This document shows, piece by piece, positions 34,678 to 43,374 of a stretch of DNA of 48,092 bases (position 1 is the first letter of the stretch; each line of letters opens with the position of its first letter). The position numbers and the translations under genes are program-made. This DNA is from an uncultured bacterium (GTDB lineage Bacteria; Verrucomicrobiota; Kiritimatiellia; PWTM01). The notes below the pieces were generated by a model. The model was not told the origin of the DNA. It ran no database searches and was given only the letters and a program-made list of their open reading frames with translations. The stretch is taken from positions 1 to 48,092 of the forward strand of contig CAACVY010000010.1 in assembly GCA_900661335.1 (NCBI GenBank). The letters are read 5' to 3'.

Positions 34678-36705
34678 ATGCGCAGATGGGTGATCTTGTG
34701 TTCGACTGTGGGGAGTTCCGCTGCGCTCTGGGCGCACGCGGAGACGTTGGAGTACCCGGACTTGGTGCGGCGCTTATGGGATCTGGAACATTTGGCCGTC
34801 TTGCCTGCCGCAGGGGAACGGTGCGCGCAATGGTCCAGCTACGATCGGCGCAGTCGGTACGATGCCCAGACGGACCGGTACATCGATTGGAACGCGAATG
34901 GCGACGGCACCGGGATCATCCGGGAAGAGGGCGACCGGGTCGTGCTTGCCGAAATGGATGGGCCCGGATGCATTTGGCGAATTTGGTCAGCGATGCCGGG
35001 CCAGGGGCGAGTGGCCCTGGTGCTGGACGGGGAGGTGGTGGTGGATCTGCCGTTCACCAACTACTTCGCCGGTCAGACGCCTCCGTTCGACCAGCCAAAC
35101 TTGTCCTATTGTGCCGCCCGGGGGCACAACTTGTACATTCCGATCCCCTACCGACGTTCGTGCAAGGTATTGGCGGAAAAGAACTGGGGTCGGTATTACC
35201 ACATTACCTACAGTACATTTCCCCCTGACACGGTCTTGCCACGGTTCACCCACCCGTTGCCTCGCGATTGGTCGCTGGCGTTGACCGAAGCCGATTTTCG
35301 TCTTGGAGTACTTTTGGCAGAACCTGGACCCACTGGCCCAGATCTCCAGGTCGCCGATGTTACCTTTGAGGTCCCAGCCCGAACCACGGTGAAGTTTGCG
35401 GAGATCCACGTGCCGCGGCGCATTGTCTTGCTTCGGTCCCGGGTGGAAATGGGAGATCGCGCGGACCAGGAGCGAGCCCTGCGCGAGATGGTGCTGCGGG
35501 CGTACTGGGATGGCGATTCCGATCCGGCGATCGAGTGCCCGATGGGCGACTTCTTCGGCACGGCCCCCGGCATGAACCCCCATGTCACCCGCGTCACTTG
35601 GATGGACGACCTATGGATGACCACGCGGTGGCCGATGCCATTCAAGTCCGCCAAGATCGAGGTGACGAACGACGGGGAAACAACTCGGCGCGTGCACCTG
35701 TGGTTTGCCCACGTCGCCGAAGAGCGGCCGCTAGACCAATTGGGCCGACTGTACGTTCGTTGGCATCGAGGCTTGTCCGACCCGCTGCGGCCCGACCGTG
35801 CGCCGGACTGGCCGTTTTTGATCGCCGAGGGCCGAGGACGCTTTTGCGGTCTGATGCTCCATGTCTGGAACCCCCACGGAGGCTCCTACGAGCCGGCCCG
35901 TCCAGGCCACTACTGGTGGGGCGAGGGCGACGAGAAGTTCTTCGTGGACGGCGAGCGCTTTCCTTCGACATTTGGCACGGGGACCGAAGACTACTTTGGC
36001 TATGCGTGGGGCTGCCCGGACCGTTTCGAACGGGCATTCCACGCGCAGACGATGACGGAAGGCAACCGAGGGCACCAGTCGCTCGTGCGTTGGCACATCG
36101 CCGACAATGTGCCATTTCAGAGCCGATTCGAAGGCTGTTTGGAGAAGTACTTCCCGGACAGTGTGCCCACCCTCTATGCGGCGACGGTGTTTTGGTACAT
36201 GGCACCGGGCGGGCGGCACAGCATCCGCCTTCCCCCGGTCGAACACCGAGTAGGGTACTGGGTGAGGCCCCCTCCACGGGCCGGCGGTTTCGAGCTCGAG
36301 GGCGTGCCACCGGGTCGTGTGCAGACGCAGGGGATGAGCGTGTTTCCTGGCGGGAGTTGGGATCACAACGACCAGCTATGGTGGACCGGCGCGAAACCCG
36401 GGGACCGGATGGGGATCCGATTCCATGTCCCACGCGCGGGACGTTACACGCTCCGCCTCATGCTCACGCGTGCGAACGACTACGGCATCGTACAGTTTGA
36501 TGTGGACCGAAGACCCGTGGGCTCCGAGGTGGACTTGTATGCGCCCGCGGTCAGTCGGTTCGGCCCGGTGGACCTCGGACCCGTGGAATTGAGCGAGGGC
36601 GCCCACGTGTTGGGCGTGACCATCGTGGGCTCCAACCCTTCTGCGAAACCTTCGTTCATGTTCGGGCTCGATACGCTCGAATGCATTCCGGAGACTGCCC
36701 CATGA
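34678..36705 (+). CDS. Secreted GH172 (DUF2961) glycoside hydrolase
   Basis: 675 residues from ATG 34678, with GAGGAG six bases upstream; signal peptide MRRWVILCSTVGSSAALWAHA. DUF2961 signatures: EMDGPGCIWRIW (about 92-103), CPMGDFFGTAPG (287-298), WWGEGDEKFFVDGE (413-426) and GTGTEDYFGYAWG (433-445). Glu416 and Glu437 match the regions of the catalytic glutamates in characterised alpha-fructofuranosidase / D-arabinofuranosidase members. About 200 extra C-terminal residues form a beta-rich domain. Likely cleaves furanose links; the exact sugar is unknown. ATGA overlap with the next gene. Confidence 0.88.
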   Translation: MRRWVILCSTVGSSAALWAHAETLEYPDLVRRLWDLEHLAVLPAAGERCAQWSSYDRRSRYDAQTDRYIDWNANGDGTGIIREEGDRVVLAEMDGPGCIWRIWSAMPGQGRVALVLDGEVVVDLPFTNYFAGQTPPFDQPNLSYCAARGHNLYIPIPYRRSCKVLAEKNWGRYYHITYSTFPPDTVLPRFTHPLPRDWSLALTEADFRLGVLLAEPGPTGPDLQVADVTFEVPARTTVKFAEIHVPRRIVLLRSRVEMGDRADQERALREMVLRAYWDGDSDPAIECPMGDFFGTAPGMNPHVTRVTWMDDLWMTTRWPMPFKSAKIEVTNDGETTRRVHLWFAHVAEERPLDQLGRLYVRWHRGLSDPLRPDRAPDWPFLIAEGRGRFCGLMLHVWNPHGGSYEPARPGHYWWGEGDEKFFVDGERFPSTFGTGTEDYFGYAWGCPDRFERAFHAQTMTEGNRGHQSLVRWHIADNVPFQSRFEGCLEKYFPDSVPTLYAATVFWYMAPGGRHSIRLPPVEHRVGYWVRPPPRAGGFELEGVPPGRVQTQGMSVFPGGSWDHNDQLWWTGAKPGDRMGIRFHVPRAGRYTLRLMLTRANDYGIVQFDVDRRPVGSEVDLYAPAVSRFGPVDLGPVELSEGAHVLGVTIVGSNPSAKPSFMFGLDTLECIPETAP

Positions 36706-38099
36706 AGACCCCATCTCCTTTGAACCAGTCCGATTCGGGCCGCCTAATGAAGCGGCGAAGTTTCTTGCGTGACTCCGGGCTTGGCCTCGGCACGATGCTG
36801 TGGGCTTCGCGCGCGACGTGGGCCGGAGCCAACGAGCGGGTTCGAATCGCGGTGATCGGAATCCACGGAATGGGTCGAACACATATTCGGGAATTCAGCC
36901 GGCTTCCGAACGTGGAAGTAGCCGCGATTTGCGATGTGGATGAGAACCTGTTCGGTCCGGTGATCGAAAGCGAGTTCGTCAAGAAAGGTTTGCGCGCGCC
37001 CCGGACGTACACGGATCTTCGGAAGTTGTACGAGGATCCGGAGATTGACGCCGTCTCGATCGTGACCCCGAACCACTGGCATGCATTGGCGGCCATTTGG
37101 GCCATCCAGGCGGGTAAGCACGTGACCGTGGAGAAGCCTTGCTGCCACAACGTGTTCGAAGGCCGACAATTGCTGGCCGCCGCGCGGAAGTACCGCGTGT
37201 TGGTGCAGGACGGTGCCGAGCAGCGGAGCAACCCTTGCGCTCAAAGCATGGCCGAGTTTCTTCACTCGGGAGGCCTGGGCGAGGTCTACATGGCCAAAGG
37301 TATTTGCTACAAGTGGCGGCCCTCGATCGGCCGGTACCTGGACGAGCCCGTGCCGCCGGGTGTCCACTACGACCTGTGGCTGGGGCCGGCGCCCAAGCGC
37401 CCGTTCAACCGGAATAGGTTCCACTACAATTGGCATTGGCACTGGGACTATGGCAACGGGGACATTGGCAACCAAGGGGTCCACGAGATGGACATCGCCC
37501 GCTGGGGGTTGGGCGTCACGCTACCGACCAAAGTCTGGGCGGCCGGTGGCCATGTCATGTTCGACGATGCCCAAGAGACCCCGAACGTCATGCTCGCGGT
37601 GTTCGAGTTCCCGAATCCCGAAGGAAAGGGCGACAAAAAGAAACTTCTTCAGTTCGAAGTGCGTGGCTGGGTTACGAATCCCGAAGATCCGATGTGGATG
37701 AAGCCCACGGCCGAAGGCGGCTATATGGCCACCAGCGACCGAAACGTGATCGGCAATTTGTTTTTCGGGTCCAAGGGGTACATGGTCAAGACCGTTCGCG
37801 AGTGGCGCACGTACATGGGGGAGCGACGCGAACCCGGCCCGACCGGGTCGGGAGAGGGCAATCACTATGCGGTGTTTGTGGATGCAATTCGACAGGGGGC
37901 GGATCCGGCGGCGTTCAATCGTAGTATCGAAGAAGGTGTCCTTACGTGCACGCTCGTCCATCTGGCGAACATCTCGTACCGCTTGGGGCGGAGCCTCGAG
38001 TTCGACCCTGGGACGATGACGTTTCCGCATGACCCTGAAGCCAATGCGATGCTGACCCGAGAGTACCGTCCGCCGTTCGTGGTTCCCGAGCGCATTTGA
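36702..38099 (+). CDS. Tat-exported Gfo/Idh/MocA oxidoreductase
   Basis: 465 residues. KRRSFLRDSGLGLGTML is a Tat-type signal. The Rossmann motif VIGIHGMGRTHIREF, the signature TVEKPCCHN (EKP lysine) and the family C-terminal part DIGNQGVHEMDIARWGLG are present. Such enzymes oxidise or reduce sugars with bound NAD(P). The ATG overlaps the GH172 stop (ATGA), so the two are co-translated and likely act on one substrate. Confidence 0.93.
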   Translation: MKTPSPLNQSDSGRLMKRRSFLRDSGLGLGTMLWASRATWAGANERVRIAVIGIHGMGRTHIREFSRLPNVEVAAICDVDENLFGPVIESEFVKKGLRAPRTYTDLRKLYEDPEIDAVSIVTPNHWHALAAIWAIQAGKHVTVEKPCCHNVFEGRQLLAAARKYRVLVQDGAEQRSNPCAQSMAEFLHSGGLGEVYMAKGICYKWRPSIGRYLDEPVPPGVHYDLWLGPAPKRPFNRNRFHYNWHWHWDYGNGDIGNQGVHEMDIARWGLGVTLPTKVWAAGGHVMFDDAQETPNVMLAVFEFPNPEGKGDKKKLLQFEVRGWVTNPEDPMWMKPTAEGGYMATSDRNVIGNLFFGSKGYMVKTVREWRTYMGERREPGPTGSGEGNHYAVFVDAIRQGADPAAFNRSIEEGVLTCTLVHLANISYRLGRSLEFDPGTMTFPHDPEANAMLTREYRPPFVVPERI

Positions 38100-38489
38100 A
38101 GGGGCACCCCGAGCGAACCATTTGCAGAATCCTTCCGGGGGGAAAGGCAGCCCTTACGCCGGACGGGGCGAGGCCGGGATCGGGGGCAGCTCAGCCGCGA
38201 CATCAGGCGCGTCCGCCTACGTGTCCTGTTCTCGAGTGAGGCGAGAACGGAATCATTGCATCGCGAAGTTCCTGTCATCTCCCATTCCTTCGCTGATGCA
38301 AGAAACTGTCCATCAGGCCAGACGATCGCGGCGAATGCACACAATGGGTCAAGTGCGGTTGTGGGCGTGATCTGCATGGCGTGGGATCGTTCTCGCCCGT
38401 GGCGGTCGTACGCGGCCCTTGAACAGACTGTGGGTCAAAAAAACGCGGGCACCCAAGGGTACCCGCGTTCCGGTGATTAGTCGTGACGC
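38100..38489. other. Convergent intergenic region
   Basis: 390 bases between the end of the Gfo/Idh/MocA gene (plus) and the end of the RRM gene (minus). Apart from the terminator hairpin at 38437-38469 I see no gene or RNA. Confidence 0.6.
38437..38469 (-). terminator. Rho-independent terminator of the RRM gene
   Basis: On the minus strand, AACGCGGG and CCCGCGTT form a perfect 8-bp stem around a short loop that can itself pair (GGGTACCC type), followed by seven T bases. It lies 21 bases after the stop codon of the RRM gene. Confidence 0.88.
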
Positions 38490-38789
38490 TCAGAAGCGCC
38501 GACGAAAGTCACGGTGCCCGCCTTCTCGGCGGGGCCGCTCCTCGCGTGGGCGAGCCTCGTTCACCGTCAATTGACGGCCACCCAAACGGGCACCGTTGCA
38601 ATCCTGAATGGCGCGAGTGGCTTCGTCTTCCGTCGCCATCTGAACAAAGCCAAAGCCGCGGGAGCGGCCACTGAACTTATCCAGAACGATCTCGCAGCTG
38701 ACCACCTGACCGGACTTCTGGAAGAGTTCCCGAAGTTCGTTCTCGGTCGTGTCGAACGAGAGGTTGCCGACGAATAGTTTGGTTGCCAT
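38490..38789 (-). CDS. Small RRM-type RNA-binding protein
   Basis: 99 residues from ATG 38789. RNP2 (KLFVGNLSF, residues 4-12) and RNP1 (RGFGFVQM, residues 44-51) define one RRM. An Arg/Gly-rich tail (PREERPRREGGHRDFRRRF) follows. Such single-RRM proteins are common in cyanobacteria and the PVC group and are often cold-induced. The gene has its own terminator and a long upstream leader. Confidence 0.93.
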   Translation of the reverse strand: MATKLFVGNLSFDTTENELRELFQKSGQVVSCEIVLDKFSGRSRGFGFVQMATEDEATRAIQDCNGARLGGRQLTVNEARPREERPRREGGHRDFRRRF

Positions 38790-39331
38790 GGTTGTACTCA
38801 CTCTGTCGCTTCGCGGAAGGCCCCAGTGGCGTTCCCGATCCATCCGGGTTTCAGACTGTCACCGAGGTCGAACTTCGGCCAGGTGGGCAATCTACCGACT
38901 ACACTGCGCTACTTACCGGTCGCGGACAACGATACCCTACAACACTGGTCGGCGAATTGCAACTCAGGCGGCCAAACTTCTTTTTGCGGCCCCCGCCACG
39001 CTTTCGGACAGCGGCGCACGATTCCCGGCGTTCCCTGTTCCGAACGGAGGCGTGACCAACCACGCTTCGTAACGTCCTGACCACGCGGCGATTGGACGCG
39101 GCCATCGGCCAATGCCGCCGGTCGGTGGCGTGTCGCTCTACAATATTCTTAGCGGCTAGACCCGAGAAGTTGGTCCGGCGGCAAGTTCAACGCAAATGCT
39201 GCGACGATATCCGCAAGGCCGCGCGCGAGCTCAGCATTCCACGCGAAGATTCACCGCGGCAAAGTGTCGAAGTGGGTGGAACTGTCAGCAACCTGCCACA
39301 CTCCCAGCGGCGGTAAAGGGTTGTGCAGAAC
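38790..39331. other. Leader/upstream region of the RRM gene with tRNA-like pieces
   Basis: 542 bases between the kinase end and the RRM start; both genes are minus strand. On the minus strand, 38860-38930 contains AGTAGCGCAG...GGTAGA and CCGAAGTTCGACCTCGG, which resemble D-arm and T-arm pieces, but no acceptor stem or anticodon arm closes. The T-like hairpin has a mismatch, so it is not a tRNA gene. A TTGCAA hexamer (38957-38962) 17 bases before TAGGGT is a weak promoter candidate. Confidence 0.4.
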
Positions 39332-42300
39332 TCAGCGGTTAGTCTCTCGCTCGCGGAATGGATGCCGTGGGGGACGATCGGGTCGTCCGGGAGCGTCGGG
39401 CCGGCTGGCCGGTGGAACAGCTTCTGTCGGTGGGGCACCAAACTGGTCCGCACGAATCAAGCCGGCCTCGCTCGGGCCCGCGTACTTCACCCAGGGCATG
39501 CGGAAGACCACTTCACGCCAACGAGGTCGGTCATAGGGCACGACAAGCGTTGTTAGATTCGTCAAGGAGAACAAGGGCGTCGGGTCCTCGATGCGGCATT
39601 CGGCCAAATCGAGGAAAGTCAGCGACCTCAGGTTGGCCAGAGGTGCCAAGTCACTTACCTGGGTACGAGCGATGGCCAGCCGCTTCAAGGGCATCCCGGC
39701 CAGCGGCTGTAGATCGCGAACGCGACTGCCCCGGATATAGAGCGTCTCCAATGGCATGCCGGCCAGCGGGGCCACGGACTCCAGCTCCGGATTATCGTCC
39801 GCCCGCAGGGCGTTGAGCTTCAGACCTTTGAGCGCGTCCAGGGACGTCAACCCCATTTCGTTGATCCGGAGTTCCGTCAAGGACGATATCGAGCGAAGGA
39901 CAGACAAATCGCGGACGTGCCGGCAGCGGGAGATATCCAGGTATTCTAGGGGCATGTCGCTCAACACGGAGAGGTCCGATACGAGCGTGCCCGCGATGGA
40001 AAGTCGGTGAAGGGGCATTCCCTGCAACGGTCGAAGGTCGTCGATCTTCTCGCAGCCGTTGCAGTGGAGTTCTTCCAACGGCATTCCCATCAGAGGGCGA
40101 AGCGAAGCGATCCCTGGGTTGGCGCTGATGTTTAGGCGCTTCAACGGCATGCCGGACAGCGGCATTAGGCTGGAGATGCGGTTTTCGGAAACGTCCAACG
40201 CTTCGATTTGCAAACCCGACACCGACATCAGACTTTCCAATCCGCACCGTGCCAGCACCAGACTCCGCACCGGGAGCGTTCGCAGAACGTCCAAATTCTC
40301 CAGTCGCGTTGCTCGGACCTCCAGTTCTTCCACCGGGATTCCTCGCACCAGCGAAAGGTCCTTCCAGCCAGGAGCGATGGCGGTAATCCGGACGATCGGT
40401 AGACCCGCCAACGGCGCGAGGGAGGTTAGTTGCGTGCCCGCCACGCCTTCGATCACGAGCTCGAGACCATCCGGTGTGCTCCGCAAAATGGATTCGGGTG
40501 GGACGTTGAGCGAGGGGTTCGCACGCCGCAGAGCTTCGCGCGCACGATCCACGGCCGCAGGCTCGACTTCCCGCGGGTTGACTCCGATCCGTTCGATGGC
40601 TTGCAACACCGGTTCCATTTCCACCGCGTACCGCGTGGAGCCATACAGCCGACGAAATTCGCGCACCGCGGACCGGTAGCCGTTGACGTCGCCCGCCGGC
40701 ACCCCGGTGCGCCTCACCTGCTGCACGATCTCAGCGACCGAGAGTCCTTCGGGGATGTTGAGTTTTCGAAGGATCACAGCCAGTGCACGTTGTGCCGCCG
40801 TCTCTTGCGCGGCTTGGGTCTCACTTTCCATCGCCTCCCAGACGTACCGCCCGATGGAGTCGGATGCCACGGGCTCAAGTGCGCGGCGTGCCGCCGTGGG
40901 ATTTCCGAGTTCGAGCAGGAACAGGGCTTGCAAGATCCGGTTGCTGGGGGCGGGCAGACGCTCCAACCGCCGTAGCCGTTCACTCGCAGATAGCTCCGTG
41001 TACGCAATGGTTCGTTCCACGAACCCTTCGCCGACGCGACGTCGCACCTGAATGGTTCCGTTGGCTACTCCCGTGACTTCGAAATTCTCCGAACCGCTGG
41101 TGAGTTGGATTTCGACGGGTCGGCCGACGTCCGAGCGGAACGTTTCGAGGACCAGCTCGCGCGCCCGGGTCGCAGCGACCAATACATTTCGGAATGGAGC
41201 AAGATCGTTGGACTGTGGATCGAGCCCGGCGGCTTGGCAAATACTATCGTAGGCCTGGAGCGCCCCGGACGGGTTCGGGCGGATCAAGAGCTTGGCGGCC
41301 TCGCGCCGCGCGCGCTCGATCGCCAGTGCTTTCTCTTTCTCCTTGCGGGCGGCGGCCTCTTGCTGCAACGCACGGATCCGTTCCACCTCGGCCGCGCGGA
41401 GCGAGGCGGTTTGTTCTGCCCACGGCCCGGAATAGTTCGTGAGGAGCTGGCAGGCATCTTCGAACTTCTCCGCCGCCACGAGTGGCTCCACGGAGCTCTT
41501 GAGCTTCGCCATGACTTGGTTGATTTCTGCTCGGATTTGGTCCTCGATCTTGTGAACTCGATCGCGCGCCATCCGTCCGAAGTCGGTCCGGTCTGCGGCC
41601 TTTGCAAAGGCCTTCCACCGCCGGAGAAGGTCTACGAGATCGTTGGGATGAGCTTGCTCGTATTGCAACAGCTCGTGGTACTGTCGCTCAAACTCCACTA
41701 ACTGGGATGGGTGCTCCTCGTGAGGTTGTGAAGGCACTTGCGGCGACGGCGGCTTCGGGGCTGGTGCACGGGTGATCCCAACGTAGACCACCGCCGCCAC
41801 CGCCGCAATCGCCAACAAGATGACCAACGCCAAGATCAGTTGTTCCCGAAGCGTCGGCGCTCGGCGCCGCCCTGCGCTTTCCTTCAACGCTTCCAGTTCG
41901 GCCGCGCTGATCTTCACGCGCGCGGACGGCGTTTTGGTCATATTGCGCAAAGGAGGACGGCCCGCCAACACTCGATCGATGTCCGCGATGAGCTCCTTCC
42001 AGCTTGCGTAACGCTCCTCGCGGTCGGGCGCGAGCATTCCCGCCAAAAGCGCGACCACGGATGGAGACAAATCCGGCACGAAGCTGCGCGGATCCGGGAG
42101 GGGCTCTTCGAATTTTTTTCGAATGGTTTCCTCCGGTGTGTCCGCCGCGTAGGGCAGTTGGCCCGTAAGCATGTGGTACAGCGTGGCGCCCAACGCATAG
42201 ATATCGGAACGGCAGTCAAGGTCATCCCGTCCCTCGGCCTGTTCGGGGCTCATGTAGTTGGGAGTGCCGGCGACTCGTCCCCGGCCTTCGATTCGACCTT

Positions 42301-42904
42301 CCGCGGCCTGCACGCTGTGCGCCAACCCGAGGTCGGCCAATTTGGGTTCGCCATGGGCGTCAATGAGGATGTTGGCCGGTTTGATGTCCCGGTGAAGAAG
42401 CCGGTGTTCGGTCCAAGCGTAGTCCAAGGCGCGCGCGATTTTTCGTGCGATTCGAAGGGCCTCGCGTTCGGGAATTCGGCCTTGCGTCGCCAGACGCCGG
42501 TCCAGCGCTTCCCCGTTCACGTAGCTCATGGCGAGGTACAGGTAGCCGCCGTCCTCGCCGGCTTCGTGAGCCGTCACGATGTTCGGGTGTTCCAACTGGG
42601 CCAACGTGCGCACTTCTTGGATGAAGCGCTGCTTGTCTTCTTCTGAGCGCGCGTGGCCTGAGAGGATTTTCAACGCAACCAGGCGGTCCATGGAAAGTTG
42701 CCGCGCCAGATACACCTCGCCCATCCCGCCGGTCCCAATCAACCGCTCGATCTTGAAGCCGCCGATCGTCACGCCAGGACCCAATCGAGGGTGAGGGACC
42801 GTGACAGACGCGCTGCATTGCGGGCAGGTGACGTTCTCGCCTGCCGCGGATGCATCGATGGCCAGCTTGGTCTTGCAGTTCGGGCAACGAAAACTGATTT
42901 GCAT
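39332..42904 (-). CDS. Ser/Thr protein kinase with N-terminal zinc ribbon, TM helix and C-terminal leucine-rich repeats
   Basis: 1190 residues from ATG 42904 (MQISFRCPNCKTKL). Residues 1-35 form a zinc ribbon (Cys7, Cys10, Cys27, Cys30). Residues 49-312 form a Hanks kinase: GTGGMGEVYLAR, Lys79 in VALKIL, HRDIKPANIL (171-180), DLG at 191 in place of DFG, and GTPNYMSPEQ. One transmembrane helix lies at about 355-377, then a proline-rich linker, a coiled coil (about 500-560) and, from about 880, repeats of about 23 residues built on L..L.GMPL..L.I. The kinase is cytoplasmic and the repeats are probably outside the inner membrane, as expected for a receptor kinase. Ligand and target are unknown. 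Confidence 0.93.
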   Translation of the reverse strand: MQISFRCPNCKTKLAIDASAAGENVTCPQCSASVTVPHPRLGPGVTIGGFKIERLIGTGGMGEVYLARQLSMDRLVALKILSGHARSEEDKQRFIQEVRTLAQLEHPNIVTAHEAGEDGGYLYLAMSYVNGEALDRRLATQGRIPEREALRIARKIARALDYAWTEHRLLHRDIKPANILIDAHGEPKLADLGLAHSVQAAEGRIEGRGRVAGTPNYMSPEQAEGRDDLDCRSDIYALGATLYHMLTGQLPYAADTPEETIRKKFEEPLPDPRSFVPDLSPSVVALLAGMLAPDREERYASWKELIADIDRVLAGRPPLRNMTKTPSARVKISAAELEALKESAGRRRAPTLREQLILALVILLAIAAVAAVVYVGITRAPAPKPPSPQVPSQPHEEHPSQLVEFERQYHELLQYEQAHPNDLVDLLRRWKAFAKAADRTDFGRMARDRVHKIEDQIRAEINQVMAKLKSSVEPLVAAEKFEDACQLLTNYSGPWAEQTASLRAAEVERIRALQQEAAARKEKEKALAIERARREAAKLLIRPNPSGALQAYDSICQAAGLDPQSNDLAPFRNVLVAATRARELVLETFRSDVGRPVEIQLTSGSENFEVTGVANGTIQVRRRVGEGFVERTIAYTELSASERLRRLERLPAPSNRILQALFLLELGNPTAARRALEPVASDSIGRYVWEAMESETQAAQETAAQRALAVILRKLNIPEGLSVAEIVQQVRRTGVPAGDVNGYRSAVREFRRLYGSTRYAVEMEPVLQAIERIGVNPREVEPAAVDRAREALRRANPSLNVPPESILRSTPDGLELVIEGVAGTQLTSLAPLAGLPIVRITAIAPGWKDLSLVRGIPVEELEVRATRLENLDVLRTLPVRSLVLARCGLESLMSVSGLQIEALDVSENRISSLMPLSGMPLKRLNISANPGIASLRPLMGMPLEELHCNGCEKIDDLRPLQGMPLHRLSIAGTLVSDLSVLSDMPLEYLDISRCRHVRDLSVLRSISSLTELRINEMGLTSLDALKGLKLNALRADDNPELESVAPLAGMPLETLYIRGSRVRDLQPLAGMPLKRLAIARTQVSDLAPLANLRSLTFLDLAECRIEDPTPLFSLTNLTTLVVPYDRPRWREVVFRMPWVKYAGPSEAGLIRADQFGAPPTEAVPPASRPDAPGRPDRPPRHPFRERETNR

Positions 42905-42983
42905 AATGCAACCGCCGCTTACGATAGTATCGGAATACCCCGGGCACTGTAAACCTTGACGCGGTCGGGGGCGCTTCGGCAAG

Positions 42984-43235
42984 ATGCCAATGGTGGACCG
43001 ATTCAAGACATGTGAAGTGGTCGCTCGTGCACTTGGCTATCTCGCTGGGGCAGCGGCTGTGGTCGTAGCGACTCGTTCTCCCACGGCGTCCTGGGTGCGA
43101 ACTGTGGGGATTCTCTCGATCGTGCTCATGGTGGCAGCCTTTGCGGCGGCGTACGTTTTCCGAATCGTGGCCCAGTGGCGCGCGATCCACCGACCGCCCA
43201 CGGCTCGGCCCCAGGCTCTCTGGCCGCGGCCGTGA
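42984..43235 (+). CDS. Small two-helix membrane protein, unknown
   Basis: 83 residues with two hydrophobic helices (about 16-32 and 41-62) and a basic C-terminus (QWRAIHRPPTARPQ). It is divergent from the kinase gene with an 80-base gap. No family is recognised and the ribosome binding site is weak; a second ATG at 42990 is possible. The hydrophobic pattern favours a real gene, but it could be chance. Confidence 0.45.
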   Translation: MPMVDRFKTCEVVARALGYLAGAAAVVVATRSPTASWVRTVGILSIVLMVAAFAAAYVFRIVAQWRAIHRPPTARPQALWPRP

Positions 43236-43374
43236 GCCACCCAACCCCAGGGAGAATTCGGCGCAGAGTTGGCCCTCGAACGATGTGGGGACAGGTCGCG
43301 GCGATGGCGTGCGCTTGGGTCATGAAAGTGGCCCAGTAACCGCGCAGGTCAACCGTTCGACCGCTGGGACCGAA

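Noticed and set aside
38860-38930. tRNA gene on the minus strand
   Set aside because: D-arm- and T-arm-like pieces occur, but the T stem has a mismatch and neither an acceptor stem nor an anticodon arm forms.
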